This document shows positions 26,701-36,006 of a DNA stretch of 44,262 nucleotides, piece after piece; positions within the stretch are counted from its first letter, which is position 1, and the number at the start of each line of letters is the position of its first letter. The stretch spans positions 14,272 through 58,533 of the forward strand of contig NZ_JAHDIG010000024.1 of the NCBI RefSeq assembly GCF_020630935.1. The letters are read 5' to 3'. A model generated the notes under the pieces. That model saw nothing but the letters and a program-made list of their open reading frames with translations. It was not told the DNA's origin and did no database searches. The position numbers were made by a program, and so were the translations under genes. The stretch comes from Bernardetia sp. GTDB taxonomy: Bacteria > Bacteroidota > Bacteroidia > Cytophagales > Bernardetiaceae.

Positions 26701-29700
26701 GGAAAAGCATAATTAGCTTTAGTAAATTCTTTTGTGCCTATTCCAGAAACATATTTTGAAGTAGGGAAAAAGTCAGATGCAGGAATATTATGATTTTTAA
26801 TAAACCCTTTTTCTTCATCAAATTCATAGCGCACAAACGGCTCAAAGTTTAGAGGATAAGATAAAGTAGTGTCGTTGGTCGTTTTACGAAATACAAAACT
26901 TCCTTTTTGTATTAACGGATATTCCCATTTATATACATAATCATTTCCTTCTCTTTTAGATTTAGAATAAATAACTTGTTTTTTCCCATTCTGCTCTAGT
27001 ATAGCGTTGCTATTGCTATAATAATTTCCATTAGTTTGAAGGATAACTTTGTGAGCCCCCAACATCATTTTTTCCTCATCAGAATATTTTCTTTCTACTG
27101 ATTTTTTGGAAACATAATTAGGCAAGTTATCCAAATCATACGATAAGACCGTTAAATGATTTTTTGGAATGGAAAGGCTATCTATCGTAATGATATAGTT
27201 TTCTGTTCGGATTTCTAACTTATGCTTTCCTTCGGAGAGTTCGATATGGTAGTCTTGATTTGGTGTTATGGCTGAATAAAAAGCTAAACTATCATCTATT
27301 TTTATCCACGTAATGCCGTCTTTTTCGCTAGGAAAATGTAAGAGTAAAGCTCCTTTCTTTCTGTTATGTCCTGCTTCAAACGCTGTAAAAAGTCTATGGT
27401 TTTGGTCTTCTATTCCATTTACTCTTGCAAGTTCTCTTTTCATTTTTGAGAGAATAGAATCATACGCAATAGAATATCTAAATCCTTCTTTTTTTGGAAA
27501 TAAAAAGTCGTAATACATTACAGAATCTAATCCAAAACGAGTTTTCCAATGTTTATAACTTCCCAAAAACAAATTATTTCTCATATCAGTATCCAAGTCG
27601 ATATATTTTTCCCAAAAACGTTTTTTCTTAAAGTTGAAACCTGATTTGTAGCGTGCATTAAGAAGAGGTTTTGTATGCTCTTCAAACTTGGAATTGGTAG
27701 AAACAACGGTTACATCAGCATTTTTTACTGGACGATGTTTGTAATCCTTCACACTAACCGTAATTTCTTCTTTGAAGGAAGGCGAAGTAACCAAAGGCGC
27801 ATCAATACCAATAAAAAGTTGTTTTTTGTTTCGCAGGAAAGCATTCTGGTTCTCATATACTTCTGCTCCATAAGTATAAGCTGTTTGCAAAACGTAGGGT
27901 TTGTTCGCTTTGTCTTTTATTGCTATTCGGATAACAGAATTAGAATCTACTTTTTGTAAAATCAGTTTATTTTTCTGAAAAAGACTATAACGAACGGCTG
28001 CTTTATGTGGATTCTGAATAGTCAGAAGCAGAGAATCTAGGCTATAATTTCCCATAACCTCTAAGCTATTGGGTACATTATGCGTTTGTGTAAGCGTGAT
28101 TTCTTCGCCGTGTAGTTTTGTTTGGAGAGCAAAATCAAATTTGGTAATGGTTAGGTTAGTGCATTGCTTGAATGGAAATGTGATAGAATCTTGTCGTTGC
28201 ACTTCTTTCACAAAATCTGCATTAGTTTTATAATTTCGAACGACGATTCCTTTTTTTGAAACAGTATCCTTTCCTTCCTTATAAACAGCATACACAAAAC
28301 CGTCCTCAAAACGAGTTTCTAAGCTAGGAATTTGCGTAAAATGATGGTATTCAACAGTTTTTTCCTTTTCTTTGGTTTCGTTGTTAGAGTTATGTAAAGT
28401 TACTTTGAGTTTGTAAGACAAATCGGCCGCAGGAAAAATAGAATCTGGAATTGTGATGAGAGTTTCTCCAAAAGGTTCAAGTTTTTGTTCGTGTTTCCAC
28501 AGGTTTTTGTATTTGTATTGTTCTAAAGAAGGTTCATAGGTGGTGTGAAAGTCAGCATTTGTCAAAGCAACGGTTACTTTTCCATCCAAAATATTGAGAT
28601 TATTAAAATCTTTTGCTGAAAGGCGTACTGAAAAAGGAGTATTTCTATACTGCTTCTCATCTGAAAGTTTCATTTCAAAATTTTTGATATTGGGTAGAAA
28701 ATAATCTTGATATTCAAATTTTGTAGCTACCAAAACTTTTCCTTTTTTATCCTTCAAAACAAGTCCTGCAAACTGCCCTAATTTTAAACTTAACGAATCA
28801 GAAAGCACAATTTCTCCCTCAAAGCCTCCTTTTCGGTAGCGTTTAAGGGTCATTATTTTTTTGTGTGTGGTAGTGCTAGTAGAGATAAAGACATCTACTT
28901 CTTTTGATTTGATAGGTTTTCCTTTTCTAGCTGCCAGATAACCTTTAAAACGAAGTGTGTCGTAAGGACGATATTTTATTTTGTCAGTCAAGAAATATCC
29001 CCATCTGTTCAACCCACGAAAATAAATGCTATTATTTTCTTCTTTCTTTTTGAAAATATTAGCAAAAAAACGAACCAAACGGAGGTCAGTAGCTTCACCA
29101 TAACGTATCACATCTACAATTTTTTTACCTTGACGATATGGCACAATCCAAAAGTATTTGATAGGAAAACTATAAATAGCTTTTTTATAAAATGGAGGTC
29201 TTCGGTGTCGGTAATCGTATCTATATTCTCTTTCTGCATAGAGGAACCACGTTTTGCCAGCATATTGTATTTCTAAACTAGCATCGTCTTTTTTATTTGG
29301 TAGTGGATAATGTTTAAATTGTTTATTGTAGGAAATTTCAATTTCTTTCTCTCTAAGTGTATTTTCATTTTCCAAAAATGCCTTTACTTTCAAGTCAGCA
29401 AGTTCATTTCCCAAAGAGTCATAGACAAGAAGCCAAGAATGATGAGCATTTTTTTGCAGCACTACATATAAAGGGACAATCGTAACGAGTTTGGTTTTTA
29501 AGAGGTCTTCTTCTGTCCAAACTATTAAGTAATATCCATATTCTGATTTTTGAGATAGTTCTAATTCATACTCTTTTGTGTATGCGCCTTTGTACTTTTT
29601 AGACAAATCAATAGAATCTACTAAAGTCAGATGGTTTTGAAGTTCAGTAAAATCTTTATCTAAGATATTACGAGTAGAATATGTTCCAAATTCGTCTCCA

Positions 29701-29849
29701 TCTGTTTTGAATTTATAGACTAAGGCAAATTTGCTATCAGTTCGACTTTCAGATAAAAGTTTGTTTTTTGAAGTAGTTTGAGCAAAAGAAGTTTGAAGAA
29801 ATGATGTAAAAAAAGTAAAAAGTAGAAGTAAAAAGTAGTTTTGTTTCAT
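23727..29849 (-). CDS. alpha-2-macroglobulin family protein with inserted carboxypeptidase-regulatory/plug-like segment
   Basis: This is a 2040-residue secreted protein with a signal peptide ending TSFAQ. It contains MG-type beta domains, including YRPYDTLRFKGYLAARKGK. The bait-like and A2M regions include NYFTDNAIWQPTLKTDKNGKA. A thioester motif CNEQ, within YAYACNEQKASK near residue 1566, is followed by an alpha-helical TED-like domain. The family traps proteases by a reactive thioester. A segment at about 1185-1305 reads like a TonB-receptor N-terminus: YTGTLTDENGEALPGGTVMA, GTTTDIEGNYTLY and ESVVVTGYAAEKK. That means a CarboxypepD_reg domain plus the start of a plug, just before the A2M domain. 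It is the largest gene of the window. Confidence 0.88.
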   Translation of the reverse strand: MKQNYFLLLLFTFFTSFLQTSFAQTTSKNKLLSESRTDSKFALVYKFKTDGDEFGTYSTRNILDKDFTELQNHLTLVDSIDLSKKYKGAYTKEYELELSQKSEYGYYLIVWTEEDLLKTKLVTIVPLYVVLQKNAHHSWLLVYDSLGNELADLKVKAFLENENTLREKEIEISYNKQFKHYPLPNKKDDASLEIQYAGKTWFLYAEREYRYDYRHRRPPFYKKAIYSFPIKYFWIVPYRQGKKIVDVIRYGEATDLRLVRFFANIFKKKEENNSIYFRGLNRWGYFLTDKIKYRPYDTLRFKGYLAARKGKPIKSKEVDVFISTSTTTHKKIMTLKRYRKGGFEGEIVLSDSLSLKLGQFAGLVLKDKKGKVLVATKFEYQDYFLPNIKNFEMKLSDEKQYRNTPFSVRLSAKDFNNLNILDGKVTVALTNADFHTTYEPSLEQYKYKNLWKHEQKLEPFGETLITIPDSIFPAADLSYKLKVTLHNSNNETKEKEKTVEYHHFTQIPSLETRFEDGFVYAVYKEGKDTVSKKGIVVRNYKTNADFVKEVQRQDSITFPFKQCTNLTITKFDFALQTKLHGEEITLTQTHNVPNSLEVMGNYSLDSLLLTIQNPHKAAVRYSLFQKNKLILQKVDSNSVIRIAIKDKANKPYVLQTAYTYGAEVYENQNAFLRNKKQLFIGIDAPLVTSPSFKEEITVSVKDYKHRPVKNADVTVVSTNSKFEEHTKPLLNARYKSGFNFKKKRFWEKYIDLDTDMRNNLFLGSYKHWKTRFGLDSVMYYDFLFPKKEGFRYSIAYDSILSKMKRELARVNGIEDQNHRLFTAFEAGHNRKKGALLLHFPSEKDGITWIKIDDSLAFYSAITPNQDYHIELSEGKHKLEIRTENYIITIDSLSIPKNHLTVLSYDLDNLPNYVSKKSVERKYSDEEKMMLGAHKVILQTNGNYYSNSNAILEQNGKKQVIYSKSKREGNDYVYKWEYPLIQKGSFVFRKTTNDTTLSYPLNFEPFVRYEFDEEKGFIKNHNIPASDFFPTSKYVSGIGTKEFTKANYAFPFIGYAYFGRRKHKPIIYNWKTPQLTLKSERWKEVIFKNTDSTSTEFEKEYRFENMIPFKGKLPSGIYTVLVIYKEVGCDKVENVEVKENQVIEIDISQNGINCSTKEKKQYDVFAPSKRKEKEFDYTSFKIDATTQMITYTGTLTDENGEALPGGTVMAKGTTIGTTTDIEGNYTLYAPVGCTLVFSYVGYGIEEREATSAHMEVQMNEGTEALESVVVTGYAAEKKSSMAYSVSVVNSADITALQGQVAGVQIQNIGIPLNFNSFTLENPEIDGIDAAPQKKKALRNYFTDNAIWQPTLKTDKNGKASFMTTFPDNITSWKTFAIAYGKKWKNGQALTQTNSFLSLSAELSLPRFLLEGDSVRVIGKINSYSSDSVSTTTFFSLDDKKLEGRSQHVLFSYVDSLRFKAKDYSIFSSDKNSDSLSIFRDSLKISYAMNANLKAGQIYTDGEERKIPIYRKGLLKKRGFFAILEGDTTLNLSAFKDSLSSANPVKVTVQDNILEAMVLELENIQNYAYACNEQKASKIKAYILEKEIKEKLGKPFEKNKQRELEKLIKKLVKAQYDDGLWGWWESSAPNVLMTAYIYGVLYDAKEKGFDIPLETLQKAEQAIAKDTYVPYLYQKASLYRSLATNKKLISTYKKQAENIADSLEYYENKQNLKSLYSLFSIIRLRQLYDLPYSLDILKMNRNQTQFDGIYWKEWDYGWRYYSLFENNNQITLLAYQILRDAKKTKPKEFEKLGIDLAKVRQYFLEERNQNGYWRNTHESASILSTILLDFEEEYSLNKNKSETQSDDNDFETKLFWGGKEWKAEKLASFSKSDLPNEISKKGSLPVFISLSQEYFEEKPKQKIDGSFRIKTYLEQDGRREKLDSVYLEAGKKLTLTVELTVTKQSEYVAIEVPIPASCVYGKNPYSFRQNYFYYYRGIETYREEFKHKTAIFCTQIPVGTHTFEIVLEPRYSGVFTLNPASVELMYFPNIAGNEGTKKIFVE

Positions 29850-30023
29850 AGTGAGTAGTTTTTTATCTTAATTTTGTTTGAGATTATTATCTATTCGTGA
29901 AAAAACTGAAATACGTTGCAATAAATGTTAAATTCATTTTACCTGTCAAAGTCAATCTGTTTGAACTACATAGTTTTTAAATAACCCTTCATATTCTAAA
30001 CTCTTCCATCAAAATTTGTATTT

Positions 30024-30614
30024 ATGTTTTTACCTCAACTTTTAAAAAATTATAAGGTCGTTTTGGGTTCTGGCTCGCCACGTAGAAAAGAGCTTTTAGC
30101 TTCTATGGATATAAATTTTGAGCAGCGTGTCAAAGAAGTCAATGAAGATATTTTACCCTCTTGGAAAACCGAAGAAGTAGCTCAAAAACTAGCAGAAAAA
30201 AAGGCTCAAGCACAGCAAAAAGAACTACAACAAGATGAAATTCTGATTACCTCTGATACGGTGGTTGTTATTGATGAGAAAATACTTGGAAAACCTCAAA
30301 ATACGGACGAAGCAAAACAGATGTTAGCACTACTTTCTAATAAAAAACATTTGGTAATCACAGGAGTTTGTATTTGTAGTAAAGATAAGTTACATAGCTT
30401 TTCAGACACTACAGAGGTCTTTTTTAAGGAATTGAGTGAAGCAGAAATTGATTACTATGTTCAGCATTATAAGCCTTTTGATAAAGCAGGTTCGTATGGA
30501 GCTCAAGAGTGGCTCGGAATGGTAGGCGTAGAGAGAATAAATGGCAGTTATTTCAATGTGATGGGATTGCCTGTCCATAAATTATACAAAGAGTGGTCTT
30601 ATTTTTTATCTTGA
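30024..30614 (+). CDS. maf: Maf-like nucleotide pyrophosphatase
   Basis: Maf proteins hydrolyse non-canonical and some canonical nucleoside triphosphates (dTTP/UTP type) to monophosphates. The 196-residue protein has the N-terminal GSGSPRRKELL (15-25), the acidic catalytic block ITSDTVVVIDEKILGKP (about 75-91), the TEVFFKELSEAEIDYYV block, and DKAGSYGAQEW, the family signature. It is normal in length and divergent from the alpha-2-macroglobulin gene with a 174-base gap. Confidence 0.93.
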   Translation: MFLPQLLKNYKVVLGSGSPRRKELLASMDINFEQRVKEVNEDILPSWKTEEVAQKLAEKKAQAQQKELQQDEILITSDTVVVIDEKILGKPQNTDEAKQMLALLSNKKHLVITGVCICSKDKLHSFSDTTEVFFKELSEAEIDYYVQHYKPFDKAGSYGAQEWLGMVGVERINGSYFNVMGLPVHKLYKEWSYFLS

Positions 30615-30941
30615 ATAGCTTTGTTTGTTCAAAATCAGTCTTCTAGCTTGCCGTAATTCGTGGTAAAAAGATACGATTAATCAACTTTACTATTTTTATT
30701 CTAATTGATTTACTATAAAGAAAAATTGTTATAAAAAACAACCATATAAATACATATTTTTTTTAAATAAAAACAGTTGAAAAACTGCAAAAAATACACA
30801 AATTGCCTTTATATATACATCAAATAAAAAAATAAAATTTGCAAAAATTACGAAAATAAGCGAATTTGCAATACATAGAGTAGTTTTGATTGCTGCTTTC
30901 TTAAAAATATCCTATCTGTTATTTCTTTAATAAAATAAAAT
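30615..30941. other. AT-rich intergenic region before the TPR gene
   Basis: These 327 bases contain one relic of the twin-hairpin repeat (CAGTCTTCTAGCTTG, 30636-30650). A TAGTTTTG box (30881-30888) could be a -7 element for the TPR gene, but the nearest upstream TTG is only 12 bases away, shorter than usual. Nothing else was seen. Confidence 0.45.
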
Positions 30942-33899
30942 ATGCCTTTCCAAAACCAACTATATGGTATATTGGGAATGTTTGTGTATCTTTTAGTAGT
31001 ACTTTTTGTCCCTTCTTCGTATGCCTTTCCCCAACATCATACGACTTTGGGCGCAACTCCACTAGAAAACACCTTCCAAAATGCCCTTACTCTTTTTGAA
31101 CAGAAGCATTATGAAGCTGCTCAAAAAACTTTTTCTTCCTATTTAGATGCTACTGGTTCTGATTTGTCCCCTCAACAAGAAATCAGTCAAACGCTAGAAG
31201 CCACGTACTATATTCGTCTGTGTGAACTCTATTTAAAAAAGCCTTATTCAGAACGCAACAGTGTCGAATTTATTTCTACCTACCAACATACGTATTTTGC
31301 CGACAGACTCACACTTGCTTTAGCCAATGCTTTCTATGAAGAAGGAAATTATCGTAAAGCTGCCTATTACTATGCTTCCTTAGAAAAATCTCGTCCTACT
31401 GAGCAAGAAGAATTGGAAATCAATTTTCGCTTGGCATATTCTTATTTTAAAATTAGAAGAACAGACAAAGCGCTTCGTACTTTTTCATCTCTACAATCGA
31501 AAAACAATGAATACTATGCACAAGCAAGTTATTATGTAGGATTTATTAATTACGAACTCGGAAACTTCGAAAAAGCCATTGAAAACCTTACTAAAGCAAA
31601 AGCAGATAAAAAATATGTAGAAAGTTCCAACAAACTCATCGCACAATCTTACTATGGCTTAAAAGACTGTGATGGATTGAGCAATTTTCTCTCTTCTATT
31701 GCACAAGAAAAGCATGAGGTTGAGCTTTTTTATTATGCTGCTCAATGTGCTTATCTCAACAATGATTTTGATTTAGCCTATGAGTGGTTTGGTCGTTATA
31801 AAAGAAACAGCAAACAGCTTTCCGATTCGGCAGCCTATCAATACCTCAATACGCTTTATGAAACTGAAAAGTACGACGAGTTTTTAGATTATGAGATGTC
31901 TTCACTTGCTGGTGGAGAATACTACTCTCCTATTTTGCTGATGAAAGCTGGTATTTATGAGAAAAAAAATAATTATAAAAAAGCAGCAACAGTTTATGAT
32001 GAGTTAGCAGCCTATAACCCATCGGGAGCAGAAAAAGCATATTTTTCTAAATTAAAAAATCTGTATTTGTCAGAAGAATATGAGTTCCTGTTTTCAGAGA
32101 GCAAAAAATTTGAAGAAAAATTTCCTCAAAGCGATTACTTGCCAGAGGTTATTATGATTACGACAAATGCTCTAACGATTGGGAAGGATTTTCAAAGTGC
32201 AATGAACTACCTCAAAACTAGAGATAGTAACAAGAAAAATATTAGAAAGAATGAATTAGATAAGATGTATGTAAACTTAGCCTTAGAAGCTATAAAAAAA
32301 CTTTTCAATCAGTCTTCTTATGATGAAATGAGAGGTGTGATGAGTGAACTTAGTAATACCGTTTCTATCAATGATTCTCTTCAAAATTTCATTCATTTTT
32401 ATACTGCTGAAGCACTTCTTCAAGAGACTAAAGTGGGAGAAGCTGAAAATATATATAAAAAGATTCCTGTATCAAGTCAGTTTTATGCTGATTCAAAATA
32501 TGGATTAGGAGTAATCAATTTTAATAAGGCGAGTTATAGCAGCCGAGCCAAACAAGATGCACTGACCTTTTTAGAAGAATATTTAAAATCTTCAAGAGAA
32601 TTGGTGGTAAAGGAAAAAGCTGTAGATGCTCTTACTCGTTTGGCGACTATTTATGCTTCAAATGGTCATAACCAAGAGGCTGAAATAAATTTTATGAAAG
32701 CTCTACAATTTGGAGATTATGAAGTTGAGTACATTAACTTTTCTTTAGGACAAATTTATTTTGTTCAAAATGATTATAACAAGGCAATAGAACGTTTTGA
32801 TTTAGTAATGCAAACGCCTAATTCTTTGTATGCACAATACTCACAACTTATGAAAGCCAAAATCTATGAGAGCAAAAGTGAGCGTAAAAAGGTTATTCTG
32901 CTTCTCAATGATTTTATTAAGCGTTATCCTCAAAGTGAAAAATTAGCAGAAGCTCTGTACAGCCGTGGAAATGCTTGGAACGGACTGGGAAATAATAAGA
33001 ATGCTATCAATGATTATACTGCCTTGATTAGTAATTATCCTACTTCTGAAAAAGCAACTCTAGCCTTGAACACATTGGAAGATTATGCAGATTTTGGTAT
33101 AACAGTAGGAAATATAGAAGAACTTAGAAATATCTATGCTAGTCATAATTCTAGTTACAACCTAGATGCTGTTACCGTTTCTGGTTCTGGGCTAGGGGAA
33201 GGTGTGAAAGAAGATTTTGAAATAGCTTTCAAACTTTATAAGAAAAATGAGTTTTCTGGAGCTATTGCAAGATTTAGAGACATCATAAGCAAAAATGATA
33301 TTGCAGGAACAGCTTATTACGACCCCATTTATTATTACTTAGGAAAAAGTTACCAATATTATGGAGACAACAACCAAGCAATAAAGAATCTACAACGAGT
33401 AGGAGGAAAGATGCAAACAGGTGCGTTGTCAGATATGGGAGATATTGAATTTGGAAGAGGAAACTACAACAGTGCCATCACACATTATAAAAGTTTGGAA
33501 AAAATTGCTCCTAACGACGATATGCGTATGTTGGCGTGGGAAAACCTTACCAAAACCTATGCTCAACAAGGCGATTATGCAACAGCAAATAATTATCTAG
33601 CCATTATTAGAAATAAAAAAGCGTTGGCAAACAATGATTTTGTCAGACTATATGAAAATAAAATTTTGGCAGGACAAGAACAGATAGACGAAGCGATTGA
33701 AGGACTTTCCAAATTAGGAAACGACAGACAGGCAAATCCAAAATATGCATCAGAAGCTCTTTATGAACTTGCAAAACTTATGCACACGATTGGAGACACA
33801 CAAAGCGCAAAATCTATCTTACAAGATTTGAGAAAAGAATTTGCTGAGCAAACAGAAGTACAAGTAAAAGCAAATAAATTGGCTCTTTTGCTTGATTAA
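30942..33899 (+). CDS. large TPR-repeat protein, exported
   Basis: This 985-residue protein has an N-terminal hydrophobic segment (about 9-29) acting as a signal or anchor. Tetratricopeptide-like repeats fill nearly the whole length, for example ALANAFYEEGNYRKAAYYYASLEK, YYVGFINYELGNFEKAIENL, FSLGQIYFVQNDYNKAIERF, YYLGKSYQYYGDNNQAIKNL and ALYELAKLMHTIGDTQSAKSIL. TPR proteins of this size are scaffolds. Its neighbour is an outer-membrane barrel, a pairing I recall from other Bacteroidota, which suggests a periplasmic role at the outer membrane. The function is not known. Confidence 0.85.
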   Translation: MPFQNQLYGILGMFVYLLVVLFVPSSYAFPQHHTTLGATPLENTFQNALTLFEQKHYEAAQKTFSSYLDATGSDLSPQQEISQTLEATYYIRLCELYLKKPYSERNSVEFISTYQHTYFADRLTLALANAFYEEGNYRKAAYYYASLEKSRPTEQEELEINFRLAYSYFKIRRTDKALRTFSSLQSKNNEYYAQASYYVGFINYELGNFEKAIENLTKAKADKKYVESSNKLIAQSYYGLKDCDGLSNFLSSIAQEKHEVELFYYAAQCAYLNNDFDLAYEWFGRYKRNSKQLSDSAAYQYLNTLYETEKYDEFLDYEMSSLAGGEYYSPILLMKAGIYEKKNNYKKAATVYDELAAYNPSGAEKAYFSKLKNLYLSEEYEFLFSESKKFEEKFPQSDYLPEVIMITTNALTIGKDFQSAMNYLKTRDSNKKNIRKNELDKMYVNLALEAIKKLFNQSSYDEMRGVMSELSNTVSINDSLQNFIHFYTAEALLQETKVGEAENIYKKIPVSSQFYADSKYGLGVINFNKASYSSRAKQDALTFLEEYLKSSRELVVKEKAVDALTRLATIYASNGHNQEAEINFMKALQFGDYEVEYINFSLGQIYFVQNDYNKAIERFDLVMQTPNSLYAQYSQLMKAKIYESKSERKKVILLLNDFIKRYPQSEKLAEALYSRGNAWNGLGNNKNAINDYTALISNYPTSEKATLALNTLEDYADFGITVGNIEELRNIYASHNSSYNLDAVTVSGSGLGEGVKEDFEIAFKLYKKNEFSGAIARFRDIISKNDIAGTAYYDPIYYYLGKSYQYYGDNNQAIKNLQRVGGKMQTGALSDMGDIEFGRGNYNSAITHYKSLEKIAPNDDMRMLAWENLTKTYAQQGDYATANNYLAIIRNKKALANNDFVRLYENKILAGQEQIDEAIEGLSKLGNDRQANPKYASEALYELAKLMHTIGDTQSAKSILQDLRKEFAEQTEVQVKANKLALLLD

Positions 33900-33916
33900 A
33901 ATATACTAACCAATGC

Positions 33917-33950
33917 AAGTTTGTTGTCGATGTATTTCGACAACAAACTT
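33917..33950 (+). other. strong intercistronic hairpin
   Basis: A perfect 14-bp stem, AAGTTTGTTGTCGA (33917-33930) with TCGACAACAAACTT (33937-33950), lies between the TPR and barrel genes. No T run follows, so it is more likely an RNA processing or stability element than a full terminator. Confidence 0.6.
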
Positions 33951-33991
33951 TATGAAATATTATCCTAAAACACACTAGCTTTATTTTACCT

Positions 33992-35713
33992 ATGAAAAAA
34001 ATAGCTACAAAAAAACACTTTATTTGCTTTTCTATATTTCTCACAATACTTTTTTTATTAAATTTTGAACAAAAATCACTAGCCCAAAATCAAGCTGAAT
34101 TAGAACAAGAAAAAGTAGAAGTAAATAAAGTAAACGAGTTTGAACTGATAGCCAAACCTCCTGTCAAAACAAAGGCTAAAGTTGCTCCACTTACTGTATT
34201 AAAGATTTCAAAAGACGAAGAGGTAGATTTTAGCAAGACAATAACCTTTAGTCGCCTCACTTTTAGAGATATTCCAAACGAACTTGCTCCAACCATTCCA
34301 AAAGAGCTTAAAGGAAACTATGTAAAGGCTGGGTTTGGAAACTATATCACACCTTATTTTGAAGGTTTTTATAGCCGTAATTTGAATGAGAATAATAAAG
34401 TTGGTGTTTTTGCTCATCATCTTTCCTCAATGAATGGCATTGTTGATAAAGAAAATTCTGCGTATGGAAATACAAATGTTTTGCTTTTCTCTGAACACAC
34501 AAAAGAAAGATTTATCTTGTCTTCTTCTGTCAATTACAATTTAGAGAGAGTACATTATTATGGCTACAATTCAGATATAGAAACTCCAAATAAAAAAGAT
34601 ATTCAACAAACCTATCACAGATTAGAAACAAAGTTAAACCTTATTTCTCTTCCTAAAAAAGACGAATTGGGAGAAATTAGTGGCAGCAAATTAGGATATA
34701 AATTTTCAGTGGGTTTCAATTATTTTGATGCAATTAATGATGTGAATGAGTGGCAAATTCCTGTTTTAGGAGAAGTAGTGTACTCATTTTCTGAAAAATC
34801 AAACTTAAAATTTGATACAGAGTTTAACCAAACACAGCAGAAAAATAGCATAGCTCTCCAAAACAATACACTTACAAATAACCGAACACTTGCCAGTTTA
34901 ACTCCTTCTTACAATTTTAATTCAGATAATCTCACAATGAATGTAGGGGCAGGTGTAGCATATAGTTCAGATTCACTTTTAGAAAATAGCACAGAGAGTA
35001 ATATCTTTTTTTATCCAGCAATAAACATTTCATATCAACTCAAAAAAGACAAATTTTGGCTCTTAGGAGAAATTGGTGGTGGAGTAAAACCTCAATTTTT
35101 GAGTATGCTTACAGTTCAAAATCCATTTTTGGCTTCTGTTCAGCCTCTTAGCCATACATTTTCACAGTTAGATGCTAGTTTTGCTCTTCAAACTAAATTT
35201 CATAAAAACGTAAAAGCCAATGCAGAAATAGGCTATGCAATGTATGACAATATGCCATTTTTCACACCTTCTTTTTCAGAGGTTTCGAAATTTAATGTTG
35301 TTTATGACAATGTAAATATATTGCGTACAGGTGTTTCGGCAGCTTATCAAAAGAGCCAGTTTAATGCTCGGCTTTCAGCGAACTACTTCAATTACTCACT
35401 TACAGACTTGAAAGTAGCACATCATCGTCCAGATATTCAAACGAGTATAAATATTAGCTATATATTTTTTGATAAGCTAACAACCGAACTTTCAATGATA
35501 CAGCTTTTCGGATTACAAACTCAAAATAGTGTTGGTGAGACTGTAAATTTAAAACCTATCCATGACCTAAGCACGAAAATTTCTTACAGATTTACTGAAC
35601 GTATTTCTGCTTTTGCCAATGGTTATAATCTCATCGGACAAAACTATGAACGTTTTATTGGCTATCCAAACAATGGAATTACAGTCGTTGTGGGAGGAAA
35701 ATTTATTTTCTAA
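33992..35713 (+). CDS. outer-membrane beta-barrel protein, TonB-receptor-like barrel without plug
   Basis: This 573-residue protein has a signal peptide ending KSLAQ (about 1-31), a Glu/Lys-rich linker and a proline-rich stretch (LAPTIPKELKGNYVKAGFGNY). From about 105 to the end, alternating beta strands typical of outer-membrane barrels run to a C-terminal VVVGGKFIF ending in Phe. No TonB box or plug domain is seen. Motifs such as LSTKISYRFTERISAFANGYNLIGQNYERFIGYP resemble the end of TonB-dependent receptors. It follows the TPR gene by 92 bases, so the two are probably an operon interrupted by a hairpin. Confidence 0.8.
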   Translation: MKKIATKKHFICFSIFLTILFLLNFEQKSLAQNQAELEQEKVEVNKVNEFELIAKPPVKTKAKVAPLTVLKISKDEEVDFSKTITFSRLTFRDIPNELAPTIPKELKGNYVKAGFGNYITPYFEGFYSRNLNENNKVGVFAHHLSSMNGIVDKENSAYGNTNVLLFSEHTKERFILSSSVNYNLERVHYYGYNSDIETPNKKDIQQTYHRLETKLNLISLPKKDELGEISGSKLGYKFSVGFNYFDAINDVNEWQIPVLGEVVYSFSEKSNLKFDTEFNQTQQKNSIALQNNTLTNNRTLASLTPSYNFNSDNLTMNVGAGVAYSSDSLLENSTESNIFFYPAINISYQLKKDKFWLLGEIGGGVKPQFLSMLTVQNPFLASVQPLSHTFSQLDASFALQTKFHKNVKANAEIGYAMYDNMPFFTPSFSEVSKFNVVYDNVNILRTGVSAAYQKSQFNARLSANYFNYSLTDLKVAHHRPDIQTSINISYIFFDKLTTELSMIQLFGLQTQNSVGETVNLKPIHDLSTKISYRFTERISAFANGYNLIGQNYERFIGYPNNGITVVVGGKFIF

Positions 35714-35732
35714 TGAATAGTGTCGTTATTGG

Positions 35733-35997
35733 TGTCCTTACCATAGTAAGGGTATTTATTGTCTTGCGTCTAAAAACTGGTGTAGGGTTCGCTCCTACGG
35801 AGCTTATCAAAATACCAATTTCTATAAACTACCTATGGAATGCCCTTACAGGGCTATTTGTGAGCCTCTTTAGAGGCAAACCGTTGGTAGAAATAGGTGT
35901 AAGAGAGTAATTTAAGTTCCGTAGGAACGAGCCGTTGTTTATATTAAGACACATTTACAGAAAAACAGATAGCCTTACGGCTATTATGTCCTTACCA
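35733..35997. mobile_element. 243-bp insertion into a palindrome, with 11-bp duplication
   Basis: TGTCCTTACCA occurs at 35733-35743 and again at 35987-35997. Removing the bases in between plus one copy restores a palindrome with arms GTCGTTATTGGT and ACCAACAACGAC, the same family as at 20355 and 13740. The insert (35744-35986) contains the dispersed ~150-bp repeat copy B and a small palindrome ATAGCC/GGCTAT (35969-35984). It has no transposase and a 65-codon frame that I consider spurious. It fills the start of the 485-base gap after the barrel gene. Confidence 0.7.
35786..35933. repeat. dispersed ~150-bp repeat, copy B
   Basis: This is the better preserved copy of the repeat seen at 1268-1417. 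The 5' end GGTTCGCTCCTACGGAGCTT and the reverse complement of the 3' end (GGCTCGTTCCTACGGAACTT) agree at most positions, so the unit has inverted ends. Its central part can be read as a short frame starting within the insertion. That frame is conserved only because the DNA is repeated. Confidence 0.75.
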
Positions 35998-36006
35998 ACA
36001 ACGACA

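Noticed and set aside
35713-35910. 65-codon frame after the barrel gene
   Set aside because: It runs through the half palindrome and the dispersed ~150-bp repeat. The reading frame is a by-product of repeated DNA.
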